Positions 6,519-8,514 of a stretch of DNA of 8,514 bases are shown here, in pieces. The position numbers were made by a program, and so were the translations under genes. Origin of the DNA: Lachnospiraceae bacterium (lineage in GTDB: Bacteria; Bacillota_A; Clostridia; Lachnospirales; Lachnospiraceae); assembly GCA_017652545.1 (NCBI GenBank), contig JAGCAV010000520.1, positions 1 through 8,514 on the forward strand, in the 5' to 3' direction. The notes below the pieces were generated by a model, which saw nothing but the letters and a program-made list of their open reading frames with translations, had not been told where the DNA came from and searched no databases. The stretch's first letter is position 1, and each line of letters begins with the position of its first letter.

Positions 6519-7526
6519 ATGACAAGTGAAAAGAAGGGGAATGCATTTACCAATAACCCCATTGTAAGAGCGATCGGACTCCAGAAGATCGTCGTTGTGA
6601 TCGTCGTCATTCTTCTGGCGGTTTTCTTCAGCGTCATGAGCCCTGCATTCCGTCAGTACGCAACGGTGGTGAGTATCCTTGACTATTCCTACTATATTAC
6701 GTTCATGTCCATCGGCGTAACATTCTGCCTGATCTCAGGCGGCAATGACCTTTCCGTTGGAACCGGTATGATCTGCTACAGCCTGATCGGCGGCTTCCTG
6801 GTACAGCAGAAAGGCGCGCCCGTACTGATCGGCATGATCGTGACGATCCTGGTGGGACTGATCATGGGTACACTGAACGGTTTTATGGTTGCCGTCATGG
6901 ATCTGCCTCCGTTCATCGCTACGCTTTGCACCATGCTCATCAACCGCGGCCTGGGCAGCGTGATCACGGGCGGTATGGCTGTGTCATGGCCGGCTGCCAC
7001 CTCAACCGGCGGCTGGTTCAGAAAACTGTTTAAATTCCGCACGGCAAGCAACTTTATCGTTCCGTCAGGTTTTATTCTCGTGATCATCAGCCTGCTGGTC
7101 ATGACGCTGGTGCTGAATAAGACGAAGATCGGCCGGTATATCAAGGCGATCGGTTCCAACAAGGAAGCAGCCCGTCTTTCCGGCGTGAATGTGACCGGTT
7201 ACCAGATGTCGGCATACATTATCTCCGGTTTCTTTACCGGTCTGGCCGGCATTGCCTACGCGGCGGTGTTCATGTCATCCGTTGCACCGGGCACCGGCGC
7301 GGGCCTGGAGCTTGACGCCATCGGCGGCGCCATCATCGGCGGAACATCCATGACCGGCGGCGTGGGCAGCGTAGTCGGCTCCCTGCTTGGTGTGTTCGTC
7401 ATGTCGCTCCTGAAGACAGGCCTTCCGTACATCGGACTGCAGGCGAACTGGCAGCAGATCATCATCGGTATCGTGCTGATTGCAGCCATCTATATCGATG
7501 TGCTGAAGAATAAGAGAATCGAGTAA
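6519..7526 (+). CDS. Ribose-type (CUT2) ABC importer permease, subunit 2
   Basis: A 335-residue paralogue of the first permease in the same BPD_transp_2 / RbsC family. After a short polar N-terminus, hydrophobic segments begin near residue 22. Motifs are SGGNDLSVG (73-81; an Asn where most relatives have Ile or Met), DLPPFIATL (128-136), the coupling segment GRYIKAIGSNKEAARLSG (205-222), and ELDAIGGAIIGGTSMTGG (264-281), closer to family consensus than the equivalent in subunit 1. The Trp-containing loop at 155-170 (VSWPAATSTGGWF) corresponds to that in subunit 1. Two non-identical permeases around one fused ATPase suggest a heterodimeric channel, as in LsrC/LsrD and YtfT/YjfF. AGGAGGG at 6504-6510 sets the start. 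No terminator is visible after the stop; the next gene has its own promoter. Confidence 0.93.
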   Translation: MTSEKKGNAFTNNPIVRAIGLQKIVVVIVVILLAVFFSVMSPAFRQYATVVSILDYSYYITFMSIGVTFCLISGGNDLSVGTGMICYSLIGGFLVQQKGAPVLIGMIVTILVGLIMGTLNGFMVAVMDLPPFIATLCTMLINRGLGSVITGGMAVSWPAATSTGGWFRKLFKFRTASNFIVPSGFILVIISLLVMTLVLNKTKIGRYIKAIGSNKEAARLSGVNVTGYQMSAYIISGFFTGLAGIAYAAVFMSSVAPGTGAGLELDAIGGAIIGGTSMTGGVGSVVGSLLGVFVMSLLKTGLPYIGLQANWQQIIIGIVLIAAIYIDVLKNKRIE

Positions 7527-7538
7527 GATTACACAAAA

Positions 7539-7549
7539 GAAACGTTTCG
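7539..7549. promoter_or_regulatory. Upstream LacI/RbsR-type operator
   Basis: GAAACGTTTCG; bases 7539-7548 form a perfect 10-bp palindrome with a central CpG. The same 11 bases recur at 7618-7628, 79 bases away centre to centre. The core matches the AGCGAAACGTTTCGCT operator I recall for E. coli RbsR. It begins 13 bases after the second permease stop and is centred about 68 bases before the estimated transcription start, where it could support DNA looping by a tetrameric LacI-family repressor or act as an auxiliary site. Confidence 0.7.
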
Positions 7550-7575
7550 ACTTCCGAATTATTTTCAGATATGTC

Positions 7576-7604
7576 TTGATTTCATGGCCGGTTTGGCATA
7601 TAAT
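7576..7604 (+). promoter_or_regulatory. Sigma-A promoter of the substrate-binding protein gene
   Basis: TTGATT (7576-7581), a 17-base spacer, and a perfect TATAAT (7599-7604). Transcription should begin near 7611-7613, giving a leader of about 104 bases before ATG 7716. The promoter lies between two matching palindromes, so it is predicted to be tightly repressed until inducer is present. It would let the binding protein be made in excess over the membrane subunits. Confidence 0.8.
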
Positions 7605-7616
7605 CGTGAAGGTGGT

Positions 7617-7628
7617 CGAAACGTTTCG
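7617..7628. promoter_or_regulatory. Downstream (main) LacI/RbsR-type operator
   Basis: CGAAACGTTTCG is a perfect 12-bp palindrome centred on CpG. It starts 12 bases after the -10 box, covering about +6 to +17, the classical position of a primary LacI-family operator that blocks initiation. Its outer bases (TC on the left, GG on the right, at the TG..CA positions) do not fit the catabolite-control cre consensus TGNNANCGNTNNCA well. The local LacI-family gene at 1279-2292 is therefore the better candidate binder than CcpA. Confidence 0.75.
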
Positions 7629-7653
7629 GCTAAAGAGCGCAGCTGTATATGAT

Positions 7654-7670
7654 CCGCCGGAGCAAGGCGG
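7654..7670 (+). other. Leader mRNA stem-loop before the binding-protein gene
   Basis: CCGCC (7654-7658) can pair with GGCGG (7666-7670) across a 7-base loop; TATA at 7646-7649 and 7675-7678 could add an outer helix across a 4x4 internal loop. It sits about 40 bases into the predicted leader and 46 bases before the start codon, with no U-tract directly after it, so it is not an intrinsic terminator. It may protect the 5' end of the message or mark a processing site; chance is also possible. Confidence 0.35.
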
Positions 7671-7715
7671 CTTGTATAGATCAACAAATTCACTGTTTTT
7701 CAAGGAGGAACTGAA

Positions 7716-8514
7716 ATGAAGAGAAGAATTTTAGGTTTCGCACTGGCAGCAGCCCTGATCGGCTCTACACTTGGCGTAACAGTTGCCCATGCTGCTGATT
7801 ATTCAGGACTTAAGATCGAGATCGTGTCCAAAGGCTTCCAGCATCAGTACTGGCAGGCAGTGCTGAAAGGCGCTGAGAACAAGGCTGAAGAGCTCGGCTG
7901 TGAGATCAACTTTGTCGGCCCGGCTAACGAGTCCGCATACGATGAGCAGCTTTCCCAGCTGAATTCAGCTATCGCAGCAGCTCCCGATGCCATCGGTCTG
8001 GCTGCTCTTTCCACCGAGACCTGTCTGGATGCCATCGCAACAGCTCAGGAAGCCGGTATTCCGATCATCGGCTTTGACTCCGGTGTACCGGGTGCTCCGG
8101 AAGGCGCTGTTCTTGCAAACTGCTCCACCAACAACTATGCGGCCGGCGAGCTTGCTGCAGAGAAGATCTACGAAGCAGTTGCTGACAGGATCGCTGCTGC
8201 TGAAGGCACTGTCCGTGTAGGCGTTTCCGCTCAGGACGCTGTTTCCGAGTCTGTTGTTAACCGTGGCCTTGGCTTCATCGACAAGTTCGCTGAGCTGGCT
8301 GCTGCTGATGGCTATGGCGTTGCTCTTGAAGGCAACGAGGCTTATGTCAATGGCGCCACCTGCGAGACCTCTGACGATGCGAAGGTCATCATCGAGACCC
8401 TCGTTCCGGCACAGGTTACCGCTGAGCTATCCGCTATCGACTGCCAGAACCTGCTGAACAAGGAAGACCTGATTGCTCTGTACGGCTCCAACCAGCACTC
8501 TGCTGAGGCTATGG
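7716..8514 (+). CDS. Sugar ABC transporter substrate-binding protein (partial, runs off window)
   Basis: An open frame from ATG 7716, after AAGGAGG at 7702-7708, continues to the window end without a stop (266 complete codons; family members are usually about 310-360). An export signal opens the protein: MKRR, a hydrophobic core (5-20), and a likely signal peptidase I site AHA-AD between 26 and 27. No cysteine is present before residue 62, so there is no lipobox. The mature part matches Peripla_BP_4 (ribose-type) proteins: IEIVSKGFQHQYWQAVLKGA (34-53, with aromatics 41, 45 and 46 where the family contacts sugar), EQLSQLNSAIAAAPDAIGL (77-95), AGIPIIGFDSG (113-123), NNYAAGELAAEKI (139-151). It would capture substrate outside the membrane for the importer encoded just upstream. 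Alanine is mostly GCT (about 30 of 50 by hand count), unlike the GCC/GCG/GCA-rich permeases, which suggests high expression. Its own repressible promoter lies in the 189-base gap before it. Confidence 0.92.
   Translation, partial: MKRRILGFALAAALIGSTLGVTVAHAADYSGLKIEIVSKGFQHQYWQAVLKGAENKAEELGCEINFVGPANESAYDEQLSQLNSAIAAAPDAIGLAALSTETCLDAIATAQEAGIPIIGFDSGVPGAPEGAVLANCSTNNYAAGELAAEKIYEAVADRIAAAEGTVRVGVSAQDAVSESVVNRGLGFIDKFAELAAADGYGVALEGNEAYVNGATCETSDDAKVIIETLVPAQVTAELSAIDCQNLLNKEDLIALYGSNQHSAEAM

Noticed and set aside
7617..7628. CcpA catabolite-repression site
   Set aside because: The central CpG fits, but the outer TG and CA of the cre consensus are absent, while the sequence matches an RbsR-like operator well.
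1..8514. CRISPR arrays, tRNA or rRNA genes, insertion sequences, toxin-antitoxin or defence genes
   Set aside because: I looked for regularly spaced repeats, cloverleaf-type sequences, transposase motifs and terminal inverted repeats and saw none.

Overview
The window looks like chromosomal sequence from a Gram-positive bacterium of the Clostridia, most probably a Lachnospiraceae-type gut anaerobe. The grounds are strong AGGAGG-type ribosome binding sites before nearly every gene, tight same-strand gene packing, moderately high G+C with G/C-favoured third codon positions, and the families present. This placement is inference; there is no rRNA or marker gene. All recognised genes lie on the + strand and appear to form one carbohydrate or polyol uptake-and-oxidoreduction locus.

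Layout: (1) 1-68 is the last 21 codons of an upstream gene, probably an FGGY-family sugar kinase. (2) 59-139 is an intergenic repeat: a perfect 14-bp tandem duplication plus a degenerate inverted arm. (3) 155-1219 is a zinc-dependent medium-chain dehydrogenase closely resembling galactitol-1-phosphate 5-dehydrogenase (GatD). (4) 1279-2292 is a LacI-family repressor. (5) 2308-2332 is a small A/T-flanked palindrome resembling a weak terminator or an operator. (6) 2360-3364 is an aldo/keto reductase with an altered cofactor loop. (7) 3375-3968 is an unrecognised 197-aa helical soluble protein. (8) 4014-7526 holds permease, double-domain ATPase and a second, different permease of a ribose-type (CUT2) ABC importer. 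(9) 7527-7715 is a regulatory region with a near-consensus sigma-A promoter (TTGATT-17-TATAAT) flanked by two copies of GAAACGTTTCG, a LacI/RbsR-type operator. (10) 7716 to the window end is the substrate-binding protein of the importer, cut off after 266 residues.

How the parts may work together (inference): the binding protein captures a sugar or polyol outside the cell and the two-permease/one-ATPase complex imports it unphosphorylated. The aldo/keto reductase and the GatD-like dehydrogenase interconvert aldose, polyol and ketose, and the upstream kinase phosphorylates the product. The LacI-family protein probably senses a pathway ligand and represses at least the binding-protein promoter. 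The substrate cannot be read from the sequence. Nothing here is clearly a wholly new system. The most interesting points are the possible oxidoreductive aldose-polyol-ketose pathway, the unknown 197-aa protein inside the operon, the separately controlled binding-protein promoter, and a binding protein whose signal peptide lacks a lipobox cysteine.
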